The notes under the pieces are model-generated. The model saw only the letters and a program-made list of their open reading frames with translations, was not told the origin of the DNA and did not search any database. The translations under genes were made by a program, and so were the position numbers. Shown piece after piece: positions 1 through 9,691 of a stretch of DNA of 64,000 nucleotides; positions within the stretch are counted from its first letter, which is position 1; each line of letters opens with the position of its first letter. Source of the stretch: Bacteroidota bacterium (lineage in GTDB: Bacteria > Bacteroidota > Bacteroidia > Chitinophagales > Chitinophagaceae). The stretch covers positions 186,001-250,000 of the forward strand of contig JAFDXK010000001.1 of the NCBI GenBank assembly GCA_018267965.1. Direction: 5' to 3'.

Positions 1-626
1 CATCAAATATGCAATATGCAGGCGCACCAATATCTTTTAACGGTGCAGGAAAGTATTATGTGAAAGCAATAACAGGTGCCTGCCTATCATTGCCGGATAG
101 TGTGGAAGTAGCAGTGAAAGAAAAGCCTGCTCCTACAACAGCTAGCTGTAATACAGACCTAAAGCAGGGTGGTGTATTGTATTTATCGTCTTTCTGCCCG
201 ACGCCGGGTGTTACCTATACATGGACAGGGCCGGCTAACTATACTTCTAACAAGCAGAACGATACACTAAAAGAGATTGTGCCGGCACAAACAGGAAGTT
301 ATATAGTGAGTGCACATTATAATGGCTGTATAACAAGCGCGCTGGTAATTGCTGTTATTCCTTCTATAAGTGAATCAAGGTTCCAGGTGTATCCTAACCC
401 GAACAATGGCAGGTTTACTGTTCGTGGCGACCTTGACAGAGACGAATACATACCATTTGAGGTGGTAAGCATGCAAGGCAAACTACTTTTCAGGGGAGAA
501 GTAGTGAGCGTGAAGAATGCATTTAAGATTGATATTGACCTTGGGAATCCGCCTACAGGCATTTACCTGTTGCATATGAGGGTAGGTGGCCGCAATAAGA
601 CCATAGGTATTAATGTAAGACAGTAG
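1..626 (+). CDS. T9SS type A sorting domain protein, C-terminal part (5' truncated)
   Basis: This is the end of a gene that begins before the window; the frame is open to the left edge. The visible part has two Ig-like or PKD-like segments with Cys, Tyr and Trp spacing typical of gliding/adhesin proteins (about residues 1-40 and 45-115). A C-terminal sorting domain follows, with YPNPNNGRFTV and a GIYLLHM segment near the end. Such domains direct export by the type IX system and anchoring or release at the cell surface. The repeats suggest a large adhesin-like surface protein, but the functional part lies outside the window. Confidence 0.85.
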   Translation, partial: SNMQYAGAPISFNGAGKYYVKAITGACLSLPDSVEVAVKEKPAPTTASCNTDLKQGGVLYLSSFCPTPGVTYTWTGPANYTSNKQNDTLKEIVPAQTGSYIVSAHYNGCITSALVIAVIPSISESRFQVYPNPNNGRFTVRGDLDRDEYIPFEVVSMQGKLLFRGEVVSVKNAFKIDIDLGNPPTGIYLLHMRVGGRNKTIGINVRQ

Positions 627-631
627 TAGCG

Positions 632-1453
632 TTATGCAATCTTGGTCAATGGCGGATACAACTTCATAATAATCTTTCTCTTCATCGGCACAGGCATATT
701 AAGGCGTATAGCCTTAAGTGCTGTAAATATGAAGGCCAGTAATGATAACAACAAATAGTATTTGTTATATCCCATTGTGAGCCTGTGAAAAGAGATATCA
801 TCAATATTATTCTTGCCGAACAACTTGCATAACACTGTATACAACCCTTGTGAGAATTTGCCGTATTTATCCCAATTGGTGTATGACCAACCGTGTTTGT
901 AATCGTATTCAAGCCCGTAGCCTTCGGGTACACGCTGTTTAAAATAACTATCCCAGTTAGCAGCAACATAGTTAATGTCGCTGAGTGCGCCGTCGGGTCC
1001 TTTGAAAGAATAACCGAGATACGGGTCTACAACAAGGTGCTGATTGTTATAGTCTATCACAACTGCCATGTGCGCCCTCTTGGCGGTAGCTGTGTTAACT
1101 TGTACAATCTTTGCATGGTAGCCCATAGTTGTAAGCAGGCGAGTGAAGAACGCCGCATAAGCACCGCAAGCAGACTTGCCGTAATAAAAGTTTTGAAAAG
1201 AAGCCGGAGTGACCACCGTTTTCAGGGTGCGAAACTTCTTGTTTGAAAAAATTAATGTCATCGGACTCTGCACCATTTGCTGATAATGCAGCGCAGAGTC
1301 TACAACTGTAGTAATATCCCTTGTTTTACATTTTTGGTAAACGTGTTCTCTCAGGTTTACCAGGATTTCTCTCTCATAACTCCAGTCGTTGTAGATATTA
1401 ATTGTTAACATCAACAAGAAGCCCGACAAGAAAATGTAAAGATGACGAGCCAT
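632..1453 (-). CDS. Transglutaminase-like cysteine protease-fold membrane protein
   Basis: A 273-residue protein with an N-terminal hydrophobic segment (residues 3-20) and a second one near the C-terminus (about 232-250), so the middle probably faces the periplasm. The middle matches the transglutaminase-like core: Cys in KSACGAYA (C96), His in RAHMAV (H128) and Asp in VVDPYLG (D143), in the order and spacing of the Cys-His-Asp triad. In bacteria such domains are usually proteases or amidases rather than crosslinkers; the substrate is unknown. It converges on the preceding gene with only 5 bases between stops. Confidence 0.7.
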   Translation of the reverse strand: MARHLYIFLSGFLLMLTINIYNDWSYEREILVNLREHVYQKCKTRDITTVVDSALHYQQMVQSPMTLIFSNKKFRTLKTVVTPASFQNFYYGKSACGAYAAFFTRLLTTMGYHAKIVQVNTATAKRAHMAVVIDYNNQHLVVDPYLGYSFKGPDGALSDINYVAANWDSYFKQRVPEGYGLEYDYKHGWSYTNWDKYGKFSQGLYTVLCKLFGKNNIDDISFHRLTMGYNKYYLLLSLLAFIFTALKAIRLNMPVPMKRKIIMKLYPPLTKIA

Positions 1454-1757
1454 GAGTTATTGTTCTCTATATGTTTAGCTTTACGATGTTATAAAACTTG
1501 ATGCAAGATACAACAGTATTGCCATCCGATGCAAATAAAACTTTAGCGTTAGTATATCTTGTCATTGCTAAAAGCCGCAACATGACTAATAATTTATTTC
1601 TCTGATTGTCTCATAACTGATTGATATAGTGATGTTATTTGGTAACGTTTTATCGACCTTTAATTAAAGACTATGTTAATAATATGTAGAAAACATTTTC
1701 CTTTTTAGCCTAAGGTTTTGATTGTCAGGTAAAATCCATATTTTTACATAGCTACAG
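1454..1757. other. Divergent intergenic region
   Basis: About 300 bases between two divergent genes. AT-rich, with no credible ORF. It contains a good promoter for the rightward gene at its right end (annotated separately); no clear -7 motif was found for the leftward gene. Confidence 0.6.
1717..1746 (+). promoter_or_regulatory. Bacteroidota-type promoter
   Basis: TTTG at 1717-1720, an 18-base spacer, then TATTTTTA at 1739-1746, one base off the TANNTTTG consensus. It lies about 12 bases before the ATG at 1758, implying a very short leader. Confidence 0.5.
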
Positions 1758-2114
1758 ATGAATAAGCTGAAGAACATATTCAATTGCCTGGTTCTGATAT
1801 TTATAGTTGCTGCAATAAGCAGTCACAGCTATAAAATATACACACCTACGTACGACGTTGCTTTCAGCGTTAACGGTAAGGATGGTTCAGCAAAAATCAG
1901 TAAATATAAGGTTGTTGTTCATAAGGGCAGAGAAGCGCATAAGAAAAAGCGCAAAGGTCGCCTTAGGGCTATTGACTATATGTTCTGCACAGAATCAGAA
2001 CCTGTAATTGCTGTATGTTTTTATCATAATACTACTCCAACAGCAATATATCATTGCGATGCCATTCAAGGCAAAATCACGTCAGTAAGTTTACGAGGGC
2101 CGCCTGTTGTTTAA
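1758..2114 (+). CDS. Small exported hypothetical protein
   Basis: 118 residues starting with a hydrophobic segment (about residues 6-22) that looks like a signal peptide or membrane anchor. A short beta-rich part follows, then a very basic stretch (HKKKRKGRLR, about residues 61-70), then a C-terminal part with two cysteines. No family was recognised. It stands alone, with its own promoter-like sequence upstream. Confidence 0.5.
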   Translation: MNKLKNIFNCLVLIFIVAAISSHSYKIYTPTYDVAFSVNGKDGSAKISKYKVVVHKGREAHKKKRKGRLRAIDYMFCTESEPVIAVCFYHNTTPTAIYHCDAIQGKITSVSLRGPPVV

Positions 2115-2365
2115 TCAGCAGGTTATTACAACATGATATAGCAACGCCATCAGCGGAGCTGTAGGTTTACGTTGTATAGTACGGTTGTATTCATTTCAAC
2201 CGGAATAAGTTTTAAATACATTTTTTTAGGATTTTATGTGCCGCCTTCATTGGTGGTAAAAAGATATTCGTAAGGGGACATAGGATACAACCTTTGATAT
2301 GTCTGCATAAAAGTTAGAGGTTGGAAGGAGCTATTCTTAGCTCCTTTACTTTTTATGCATTGTTG

Positions 2366-2590
2366 CTAATCGTTGAGCCTGCCGGCATAGCTATAGATGG
2401 TGCCTTTGGTATAATTGAATACGATAACATCTCCTGCCTGGTCTGTAATATTTATCATTTTATCGCCATCTGCATTGGTGTAAAAATCAGCTTCATCAAT
2501 ATCCCCCGTTGTCATTAATGACTGTATATGAGATTTGATGCTGATGTCTATGAGTTGTTTATGTATTTTCTTTTCTTCTTCAGGCGTCAT
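2366..2590 (-). CDS. Small hypothetical protein
   Basis: 74 residues, soluble and acidic, with an N-terminal helix (MTPEEEKKIHKQL) and a C-terminal part rich in beta-forming residues (DVIVFNYTKGTIYSYAG). There is no signal peptide and no recognised family. The composition looks like a real protein, and the ATG is followed by a strong open frame with no competing gene. It lies just beyond the terminator of the first ELWxxDGT gene. Confidence 0.5.
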   Translation of the reverse strand: MTPEEEKKIHKQLIDISIKSHIQSLMTTGDIDEADFYTNADGDKMINITDQAGDVIVFNYTKGTIYSYAGRLND

Positions 2591-2602
2591 GCTGCAAAGA
2601 TA

Positions 2603-2628
2603 AAAAAGCCCCGCTTTCGCAGGGCTTT
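2603..2628 (-). terminator. Rho-independent terminator (GCCC family)
   Basis: AAAAAGCCC and GGGCTTTT arms around a short loop, lying 20-50 bases beyond the stop of the minus-strand gene ending at 2651. The A-run becomes a U-run on the minus transcript. Confidence 0.8.
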
Positions 2629-2650
2629 TGTGACATTGGTAAATTATATA

Positions 2651-4303
2651 TTATTCTACTGTTAGCTGTTTGGTACTGATGGCATCATCCAATTGAACTT
2701 TAACCATATAAACTCCTTTTGCAGGGTTGTGAAGGTCTATCTGTGACTGGCGGTTTGATACCTGTGATTGATAGATTTCTCTACCCAGAATATCGTATAC
2801 TGTTACACTGCCTTTTTTGAAGTTGGTGTTATCTAATTGCAATGTGAAGCTGCCATTATTAGGGTTTGGATAAATAACATACGCATTTTGATTGATGAGG
2901 GCATGTACGCTACCTGTAGGGTACGTAGTAGTATCTTTCATTGCCCATAGCTCGTTACCTGTACTGGTCCAGTTAGCAGAGAAGTATAAAGTAGAATCAG
3001 GTACATTCATATAGTATTCATAATTACCTTGAAGAGGTGCTGCGTTTGGTGCAATTGGAGGAGCTACTATTTTAGTGCCTGCTGCCGTGCCGTCTGTTTG
3101 GTATAATTGTACATCAGTACCACTGGCAACAGCTATGAAGTACAGGAATTTTTTATACACAACCGGATACCTTGGATTGCTGCTGTTGCCTGCACCGGCG
3201 AAAATATCTTTTACCATAGCAGTGCCTGCGGTTGTGCCATCCGTGCTCCATAATTCAAAGCCGTTAGTGCCATCATTAGCCCTGAAGTAGAGTTTATTGT
3301 TATACACTATAAAATATGCAGGTGAACTGCCGTTGGCACCGGGATAAATATCTTTTAAGAGTTGTGTGCCTGTACTGGTACCGTCAGACACCCAGAGTTC
3401 CTGGCCGTTAGTGCCATCATTCGCAGCAAAATACATTTTACCATTGAACAGTACCATTTCATCGGTTATATATCCTGAATTAGCACCGGGGTTAATGTCT
3501 TTCACCATTTGTGTGCCGGAAGTAGTACCATCAGAACTCCATAGTTCATATCCTTCGGTAGCTGTAGCTGCCCTGAAATAAAGCGTTGAGCCATTCGCAA
3601 ACAAATTGCGAGGGTCGCCAGAGTTTATGCCTGAAGCAATGTCTTTCACCTGGGTAGTACCTGCACTGGTACCATCTGTTATCCATAATTCATAACCTGT
3701 TGTACCGTCATTACAGTTGAAGAATAGTTTGCCATTGCATGCGTACAACATGTAAGGATTAGAGGAATTGGCCCCTGCTCTTATATCTTTAAGCAGTTGC
3801 GTGCCGGCGCTGGTACCGTCAGATACCCATAATTCAGCCCCGTTAGTAGCATCGTTGGCAGAAAAATAAAGCTTACCGTTGTAGGCACAAAAGTAAGATG
3901 GAAAAGAGCCGCCTACGCCAGATCTGATGTCTTTAACCAACTGAGTGCCTGCGCTGGTGCCGTCGGTTACCCATAGTTCTGTACCATTGGCAGCATCTGA
4001 AGCGCTGAAAAATATTTTGCCGTTTACATCAGTTAATGAGTAGGGGCTGGAACCATTAGTGCCCGTGAAAATGTCTTTTAATAATTGTGTACCAGCGCTG
4101 GTGCCATCTGACACCCACAATTCGTAGCCTTCTGCATCTGTATAGGCAGAAAAAACAAACTTGCCGTTTACAGCCTTGAAACTTTGCGGGTTAGAGTTTT
4201 TAGACACACCTGTGTTGAGGTCGTAGCCGGTAAATACTAAAGGAGGTTGTGCCTGCAAGCTAAGCGATGAGGCTAACAGAGAGAGTAAAAATAATTTCTT
4301 CAT
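2651..4303 (-). CDS. ELWxxDGT-repeat T9SS type A sorting domain protein (paralogue 1)
   Basis: 550 residues: signal peptide (1-18, ending LQAQ), then eight repeats of about 47 residues with the signature ELWxxDGTxxGTxxxKDI, the last degenerate (QLYQTDGTAAGT). A T9SS sorting domain occupies about 475-550 (YPNPNNGSFTLQL, VYDILGREIYQ, KGVYMVKV). The repeats resemble beta-propeller blades, so an eight-bladed surface or secreted propeller is plausible; no enzyme motif is visible. It is the most downstream of four adjacent minus-strand paralogues and has its own terminator. TAAAATTA at 4324-4331 reads TAATTTTA on the minus strand and may be its -7 element. Ligand unknown. Confidence 0.88.
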   Translation of the reverse strand: MKKLFLLSLLASSLSLQAQPPLVFTGYDLNTGVSKNSNPQSFKAVNGKFVFSAYTDAEGYELWVSDGTSAGTQLLKDIFTGTNGSSPYSLTDVNGKIFFSASDAANGTELWVTDGTSAGTQLVKDIRSGVGGSFPSYFCAYNGKLYFSANDATNGAELWVSDGTSAGTQLLKDIRAGANSSNPYMLYACNGKLFFNCNDGTTGYELWITDGTSAGTTQVKDIASGINSGDPRNLFANGSTLYFRAATATEGYELWSSDGTTSGTQMVKDINPGANSGYITDEMVLFNGKMYFAANDGTNGQELWVSDGTSTGTQLLKDIYPGANGSSPAYFIVYNNKLYFRANDGTNGFELWSTDGTTAGTAMVKDIFAGAGNSSNPRYPVVYKKFLYFIAVASGTDVQLYQTDGTAAGTKIVAPPIAPNAAPLQGNYEYYMNVPDSTLYFSANWTSTGNELWAMKDTTTYPTGSVHALINQNAYVIYPNPNNGSFTLQLDNTNFKKGSVTVYDILGREIYQSQVSNRQSQIDLHNPAKGVYMVKVQLDDAISTKQLTVE

Positions 4304-4380
4304 AAAGGAGTATTTGATGTATTATAAAATTACTGTTTTTTGTTGTGATAAAACATGAGTTATATCAGTTCTGGGCATTA

Positions 4381-4407
4381 AAAAAGCCCCGCATTGCAGG
4401 GCTTTTG
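4381..4407 (-). terminator. Rho-independent terminator (GCCC family)
   Basis: AAAAAGCCC...GGGCTTTT hairpin about 20 bases past the stop of the gene ending at 4426. Almost identical to the terminator at 2603-2628. Confidence 0.8.
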
Positions 4408-4425
4408 TTTAAAATACTATTGTGT

Positions 4426-6081
4426 CTAATCGATTGTGAACCGTTTTGTGCTCACAGCATCATCCAATTGTAGTTTAATTATATAAACGCCTTTAGCAAG
4501 AGTATAGAGGTTGATTTGAGATGTGCGATTTGTGATTGCTGATAAGTATACTTCTCTGCCCATGATGTCATAAACAGCAACACTTCCATTTTTGAAATCA
4601 GTATTAGCTAATTGCAACGTAAATGTGCCATTATTGGGGTTAGGGTATAGTGAGAATATACTTGCATTGCTTATGCCCGCTACGTTGCCGGGAGGTGGCG
4701 GATAAGTGGTAGTATCTTTTAGAGACCATAACTCCTGTCCTGATGCTGAGGTATAGGCAGCACTAAAGAATAAAGTGCTGTCATACATAAAAAAGCCAAA
4801 AGTATTTAGCAGCGGGCTTATACCGGTAACAGTAACCGGAGCAATAGCGATTGTACCGGCAGATGTACCATTGCTTTGATATATAGAAGTAGCAGTACTG
4901 GTATTGGCAATAAAGTACATGTACTTCTTATAAGATACAAATGTCATTGGGTCAGAGTTGCCGCTTCCTGTATAAATATCTTTAAGCATAGACGTACCGG
5001 CTGCAGTGCCATCGCTTATCCAGGGTTCATAGCCATTCGTACCATCACTCGTCCTGAAATAAAGTGTGTTTTTGTGCATCTTCAGTTGGGTAGGATACGA
5101 GCCTGTAGCACCTGGCCAGATATCTTTGACCATAGTAGTACCCGATACAGTACCGTCACTTACCCACAACTCTTCACCGTTTGTACCGTCATTGCCATTG
5201 AAATAGAGTTTACCACTCATAATAGCAAAAGAGCTGCCGGTAACTCCTGACGCATTTCCTGTGTTTATCTCTTTCACCATTACAGTACCTCCAGTAGTGC
5301 CATCACTCATCCATAGCTCATTGCCCGAACCGGTTTTAAAGGCTTTAAAATACAGCGTGCTACCCATTACTATCAGGTTTACAGGGGCAGAACTACTGCC
5401 ACCTGTTTCAATATCTTTAACCATCTGAGTACCTCCCGCGGTTCCATCACTCATCCATAGTTCAGTACCATTAGTGCCATCATCAGCGGTAAAATAAAGT
5501 TTACCGTTGTAGGCTACACATTCACCAACACTGCCACCCAAAGAACCCGGACGTATGTCTTTCACTAATTGGGTACCGCTTGCAGTTCCGTCTGTTACCC
5601 ACAATTCAATACCTGTAGCACTGGTACTGGCCGTAAAAAAAACATTACTGCCAACACGCGTCATAAATGTATAAGTTGTTATACTGCCGGCCGAACCAGT
5701 AAAAATATCTTTAAGCAATTGTGTTCCGGCAGCAGTTCCATCTGTTATCCATAGCTCATTACCCTCTGCGGTTGTCGTAGCATTAAAAATCACTTTACCG
5801 TTAAGGTATGCATGTCCCATATTCATAGGAAAGCTGTTAGCACCCCCTGCATTTATATCTTTTAGCAAAGTAGTGCCCGCAGTAGTACCATCACTTATCC
5901 ATAATTCATGACCATTAGTGGCATCAGAAGCAGCAAATATCATCTTACCTGCTACAGTGTCAAAATTACCCGGGTTAGAATCTCCTATACCTGAATTCAA
6001 ATCAAACTCTTTAAAGACTGGTATTTGTGCGTATGATGCAAAAGCGATAAGGCAGCATAATAAAGTATACAATCGTTTCAT
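4426..6081 (-). CDS. ELWxxDGT-repeat T9SS type A sorting domain protein (paralogue 2)
   Basis: 551 residues with the same plan as its neighbours: signal peptide (1-18, SYAQ), eight ELWxxDGTxxGT repeats (one reads EPWISDGT, the last SIYQSNGT), a short Pro-rich linker (PPPPGN), and a T9SS sorting domain (about 478-551; YPNPNNGTFTLQL, KGVYIIKL). Upstream, TAAAATTA at 6104-6111 mirrors the possible -7 element of paralogue 1. Likely a secreted or surface beta-propeller; function unknown. Confidence 0.88.
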   Translation of the reverse strand: MKRLYTLLCCLIAFASYAQIPVFKEFDLNSGIGDSNPGNFDTVAGKMIFAASDATNGHELWISDGTTAGTTLLKDINAGGANSFPMNMGHAYLNGKVIFNATTTAEGNELWITDGTAAGTQLLKDIFTGSAGSITTYTFMTRVGSNVFFTASTSATGIELWVTDGTASGTQLVKDIRPGSLGGSVGECVAYNGKLYFTADDGTNGTELWMSDGTAGGTQMVKDIETGGSSSAPVNLIVMGSTLYFKAFKTGSGNELWMSDGTTGGTVMVKEINTGNASGVTGSSFAIMSGKLYFNGNDGTNGEELWVSDGTVSGTTMVKDIWPGATGSYPTQLKMHKNTLYFRTSDGTNGYEPWISDGTAAGTSMLKDIYTGSGNSDPMTFVSYKKYMYFIANTSTATSIYQSNGTSAGTIAIAPVTVTGISPLLNTFGFFMYDSTLFFSAAYTSASGQELWSLKDTTTYPPPPGNVAGISNASIFSLYPNPNNGTFTLQLANTDFKNGSVAVYDIMGREVYLSAITNRTSQINLYTLAKGVYIIKLQLDDAVSTKRFTID

Positions 6082-6146
6082 AAGGCATTTGTTTGATACA
6101 TCATAAAATTATAAAACATTAAACGAGATAGATAGTGCATTAACAA

Positions 6147-6179
6147 AATAAAAGCCCCGTGAATTCAGGGGCTTTTATT
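6147..6179 (-). terminator. Rho-independent terminator (GCCC family)
   Basis: Perfect 12-bp stem AATAAAAGCCCC / GGGGCTTTTATT after the gene ending at 6205. Its symmetry would let it work in both directions. Confidence 0.82.
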
Positions 6180-6204
6180 ACAACTTCAAAAAAATGATTT
6201 TCAC

Positions 6205-7854
6205 CTACTCTACCACTACCTGCTTCGTCTGCACTGCATCATCTATTTGCAGCTTAACTAAATAAACACCCTTAGGCACATCGAGATTGATTTGTGATTC
6301 CTGCTTTGTGATGGAAGACTGATACACTTCTCTACCCAACATATCATAGACCAGCACACTTGCATTTTTGAAATCAGTATTCTCTAATTGTAATGTCATA
6401 CTGCCATGGTTAGGATTGGGGTATATGCAGAACTGAGTTGTGCTGACAGGACGTATACCTGTAGAAGTATCAATGTGCATACCAGTAGTATCTTTCATCG
6501 ACCACATTTCGTTTCCGGTGCTGGTAAAGTTAGCTGTGAAATATACTGTAGAGTCTACCGTATAATATAAAAAATCGGGGCTGGATGCGATGGGGTTAGT
6601 AGCAGATGAGCCAACAGGTGCTATTGATATTGTGCCGGTAGCAGTGCCGTCTGTTTGCCACAAATGTCTGTCTCCAAATGCTTTTTCTGCTGTGAAGTAG
6701 AGGAAGTTTTTATACACAAACAAATCTGTAGGGTATGAGTTATAATTGCCGGTATATATATCCTTTACCAGACTAGTGTTACCCGGTGTACCATCCGTTG
6801 CCCAAAGCTCTACGCCTTTGCCGCTGCTGTATGCAGAAAAGTAAAGTTTGTTTTTGAATACCATAAAATCTGAAGGGTCAGAATCTCCTCCGCCTACGTA
6901 AATGTCTTTAAGCATGAGAGTGCCGCCCGGAGTACCATCCGTTACCCAAAGTTCTACACCGAGTGAACCATCTTCAGCCGGAAAATATACTTTGCCATTA
7001 TATTCGGCCAGTTCGCCACCGTCATATCCATCCAGGCTATTAGCCCAAATATCTTTTAGAATTTGTGTATTGGCCAGCGTACCGTCTGTAGTCCATATTT
7101 CTACACCATGAGAGCCATCATTAACACTGAAGTACAACAACCCGCCTGAAACAAGCCTAGGTGTTGCCATACTACCGGTGACGCCTGTCCAGAAATCTTT
7201 GAACATAGATGTGCCGCTATTCGTGCCATCACTCACCCATAGTTCAGCCCCGTTAGTGCCGTTGGTAGCCTGAAAATATGCCTTGCTGTTATAAACCATG
7301 ATATATTGTATGTTGCTGGCATTAGCACCGGTGCGAATGTCTTTTACCATCATAGTGCCTGCTGCAGTACCATCACTTATCCAAAGTTCTTCGCCGTTGG
7401 TAGTATTATTGGCCACAAACAGCAGCTTGCCATTTACAACAGTCAGTTGATTGGGGTTTGAGTTAGCTGCACCTGAATTGATATCTTTTACCATTGTAGT
7501 GCCAGCCGCTGTACCATCCGTAACCCAAAGCTCTACTCCGTTAGTAGCATCTGCGGCACTGAAATATACTTTGCCATTCCATTCAACAAGGTCTGATGGA
7601 TTTGATGAACCCGAACCAGCCATGATATCTTTTAGCATTATAGTGCCGGCAGTAGTGCCATCTGATATCCATAGTTCTGTGCCGTCTGTGTCTGTAGTAG
7701 CGCTGAAAATAATTTTTCCGTTGGCTTGTGTAAAGTCTGCCGGCTTTGAATCTATGCTTGCGCCGGTGTTGAGGTCAAACCCTTTGAAGACAGGTACCTG
7801 TGCAAAGGATTGCAATGTTGCAGCTATGCTGATAGTTAATAAGAGCTTTTTCAT
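6205..7854 (-). CDS. ELWxxDGT-repeat T9SS type A sorting domain protein (paralogue 3)
   Basis: 549 residues from the ATG at 7854. An ATG two codons upstream (7860) also fits, but the sisters begin MKK. Signal peptide (about 1-18, QSFAQ), eight repeats including the variants EIWTTDGT and HLWQTDGT, and a T9SS domain at the end (YPNPNHGSMTLQL, KGVYLVKL). No terminator is visible between it and paralogue 4, so the two may be co-transcribed. Probably a surface propeller; ligand unknown. Confidence 0.87.
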   Translation of the reverse strand: MKKLLLTISIAATLQSFAQVPVFKGFDLNTGASIDSKPADFTQANGKIIFSATTDTDGTELWISDGTTAGTIMLKDIMAGSGSSNPSDLVEWNGKVYFSAADATNGVELWVTDGTAAGTTMVKDINSGAANSNPNQLTVVNGKLLFVANNTTNGEELWISDGTAAGTMMVKDIRTGANASNIQYIMVYNSKAYFQATNGTNGAELWVSDGTNSGTSMFKDFWTGVTGSMATPRLVSGGLLYFSVNDGSHGVEIWTTDGTLANTQILKDIWANSLDGYDGGELAEYNGKVYFPAEDGSLGVELWVTDGTPGGTLMLKDIYVGGGDSDPSDFMVFKNKLYFSAYSSGKGVELWATDGTPGNTSLVKDIYTGNYNSYPTDLFVYKNFLYFTAEKAFGDRHLWQTDGTATGTISIAPVGSSATNPIASSPDFLYYTVDSTVYFTANFTSTGNEMWSMKDTTGMHIDTSTGIRPVSTTQFCIYPNPNHGSMTLQLENTDFKNASVLVYDMLGREVYQSSITKQESQINLDVPKGVYLVKLQIDDAVQTKQVVVE

Positions 7855-7944
7855 ACACATTGGGGTTTGTATACAGAAAAGTAAATGACACTATCGTCTT
7901 AAACAAAGACATAGCGACGAAGCGGGAATAATGCTGCCTGTATG

Positions 7945-9540
7945 TTATTGAATAATGAGACGCTGTGTGCTACTCGTATTATCCACTTGTAATTTTACCA
8001 TATACACACCTTCGGATACATTCAGGTTTATTTGTGATGTGCGATTTATGATTTGTGACTGATATACTTCTCTGCCGACTATATCGTAGATGGTGATATT
8101 GCCATTTTTGAAATCGGTGTTATCTAACTGTAATGTGAAACTGCCGTTGTTGGGGTTGGGGTAGAGAGAGAAGTGCTCAGGCTTTTCAGACGCTAAAGGC
8201 ACGGATAGCCCAGTGCCGGTTGTATCATCGATTTTCAATATTGCGTAGTCAATGGCTGCATATAATGAGCTACCATGTTTTATCATGTCATCTTCTATAA
8301 GTGCAAATGTTACATTCTGTGTGCCTAAGCTTGAGCCGTTTGACTGAAAGAGCTGATAACTACCTGCATATTTATCAGCACGGAAATATAAATAGTTGTT
8401 GTAGGTAATGAAATGTGATGGTGAAGAGCTGCCATTTCCCGGAAATATATCCATTATTTGTTTTGTACCGGCATTAGTACCATCAGTTACCCAAAACTCA
8501 ACATTGTACGTGTCCCCGCTGTCTGCAGAGAAGTAAACGTTGTCTTTATATCCGCAAAAATGCCTGGGACGTTCACAAAAAGGAGCTTTACCAATGTTAG
8601 CTACAAGATGTGTACCTGTATCTGTGCCATCACTTATATACAGTGCATTCGTGTCGTTGTTTGTTGCTGATAAGTATATTTTACTGTTGTATAAGAAAAT
8701 AGGCTCAGGTTGGTAGTCAGGCATTACAACAGTTTCATTTAGCAGCGCCGTGCCATTAGCTGTTCCATCCGTAAACCAAACTCTACTTTTAGATGAAGAG
8801 TCGGTAGCCGCAAAATAATATTTTGAACCAAGCACTACTCCTTTTGAAGGTGTACTAGCATAAAATCCGGGATTAATGTCTTTGATGAACTGTGTGCCTG
8901 TACTGGTGCCATCAGTTGCCCATAACTCACGACTGTGAGTACAATCACTAACACTAAAGAGTAATTTACCATTAACTTCTCCCATTGTTGAAGCAACATC
9001 ACCACAACACAAACTTGGCTGAAATAAGTATGTACCGGCATACGTACCATCACTCACCCATAAGCCTGAATTACTTGAGCCAAACATACCTTCGGCACCA
9101 TAATAATATAATTTGCCTTTGTAAGCTACAGGGTCACCGGCATACATTTCTTTTGCAACCTGTGTCCCTGCTGCTGTGCCATCGCTCACCCAGAGTTTAT
9201 CAATATAGTTGCCGCCACTAAACTCTTGTCTTGTAAAGAAAAATAACTTTGTATCTACTACGCATGCCCAATAAATATTATCGTTTTCGAGAGTATTACC
9301 CGGATAGATGTCAAATACAATAATTGTTCCTGCCTGTGTGCCATCAGAAGCCATCAGTTTGGGACGATGGTTTACATCATATGCAAAGAAATAGATCTTG
9401 TTATTAAATTCGTGCAGATGCGTGGATTTGCTATACTTAAAACCTGTTGGAAGATTTAAATAGGTGACAGTTGGAATCTGCGCGTAATTTATATACAGCA
9501 ATCCAAACATCGCTAATATCAATAGTTTGAACTTTTTCAT
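7945..9540 (-). CDS. ELWxxDGT-repeat T9SS protein, diverged (paralogue 4)
   Basis: 531 residues: signal peptide (1-20, INYAQ), then eight recognisable but eroded repeats (KLMASDGT, KLWVSDGT, GLWVSDGT, ELWATDGT, RVWFTDGT, ALYISDGT, EFWVTDGT, QLFQSNGS), and a sorting domain nearly the same as in paralogues 1-3 (YPNPNNGSFTLQL). One repeat region carries a CC pair (SLCCGD). The repeats have drifted far more than the sorting domain. It is the first of the four genes in transcription order. Confidence 0.85.
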   Translation of the reverse strand: MKKFKLLILAMFGLLYINYAQIPTVTYLNLPTGFKYSKSTHLHEFNNKIYFFAYDVNHRPKLMASDGTQAGTIIVFDIYPGNTLENDNIYWACVVDTKLFFFTRQEFSGGNYIDKLWVSDGTAAGTQVAKEMYAGDPVAYKGKLYYYGAEGMFGSSNSGLWVSDGTYAGTYLFQPSLCCGDVASTMGEVNGKLLFSVSDCTHSRELWATDGTSTGTQFIKDINPGFYASTPSKGVVLGSKYYFAATDSSSKSRVWFTDGTANGTALLNETVVMPDYQPEPIFLYNSKIYLSATNNDTNALYISDGTDTGTHLVANIGKAPFCERPRHFCGYKDNVYFSADSGDTYNVEFWVTDGTNAGTKQIMDIFPGNGSSSPSHFITYNNYLYFRADKYAGSYQLFQSNGSSLGTQNVTFALIEDDMIKHGSSLYAAIDYAILKIDDTTGTGLSVPLASEKPEHFSLYPNPNNGSFTLQLDNTDFKNGNITIYDIVGREVYQSQIINRTSQINLNVSEGVYMVKLQVDNTSSTQRLIIQ

Positions 9541-9640
9541 AAGGTTTTGGTTGGTATAGTAAATCTAATACAAGAAAAAACCTCATCATAATTTACATAT
9601 GATGAGGCGGGAATATTTACATATGTATCAGAAATAATAA

Positions 9641-9668
9641 CAAAAGCCCTGCTGTGCAGGGCTTTTAA
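9641..9668 (-). terminator. Rho-independent terminator (GCCC family)
   Basis: Perfect stem AAAAGCCCTGC / GCAGGGCTTTT with a TGT loop, about 25 bases past the stop of the thioredoxin gene. Confidence 0.83.
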
Positions 9669-9691
9669 AACATCTAAAGTATGAATGATTG

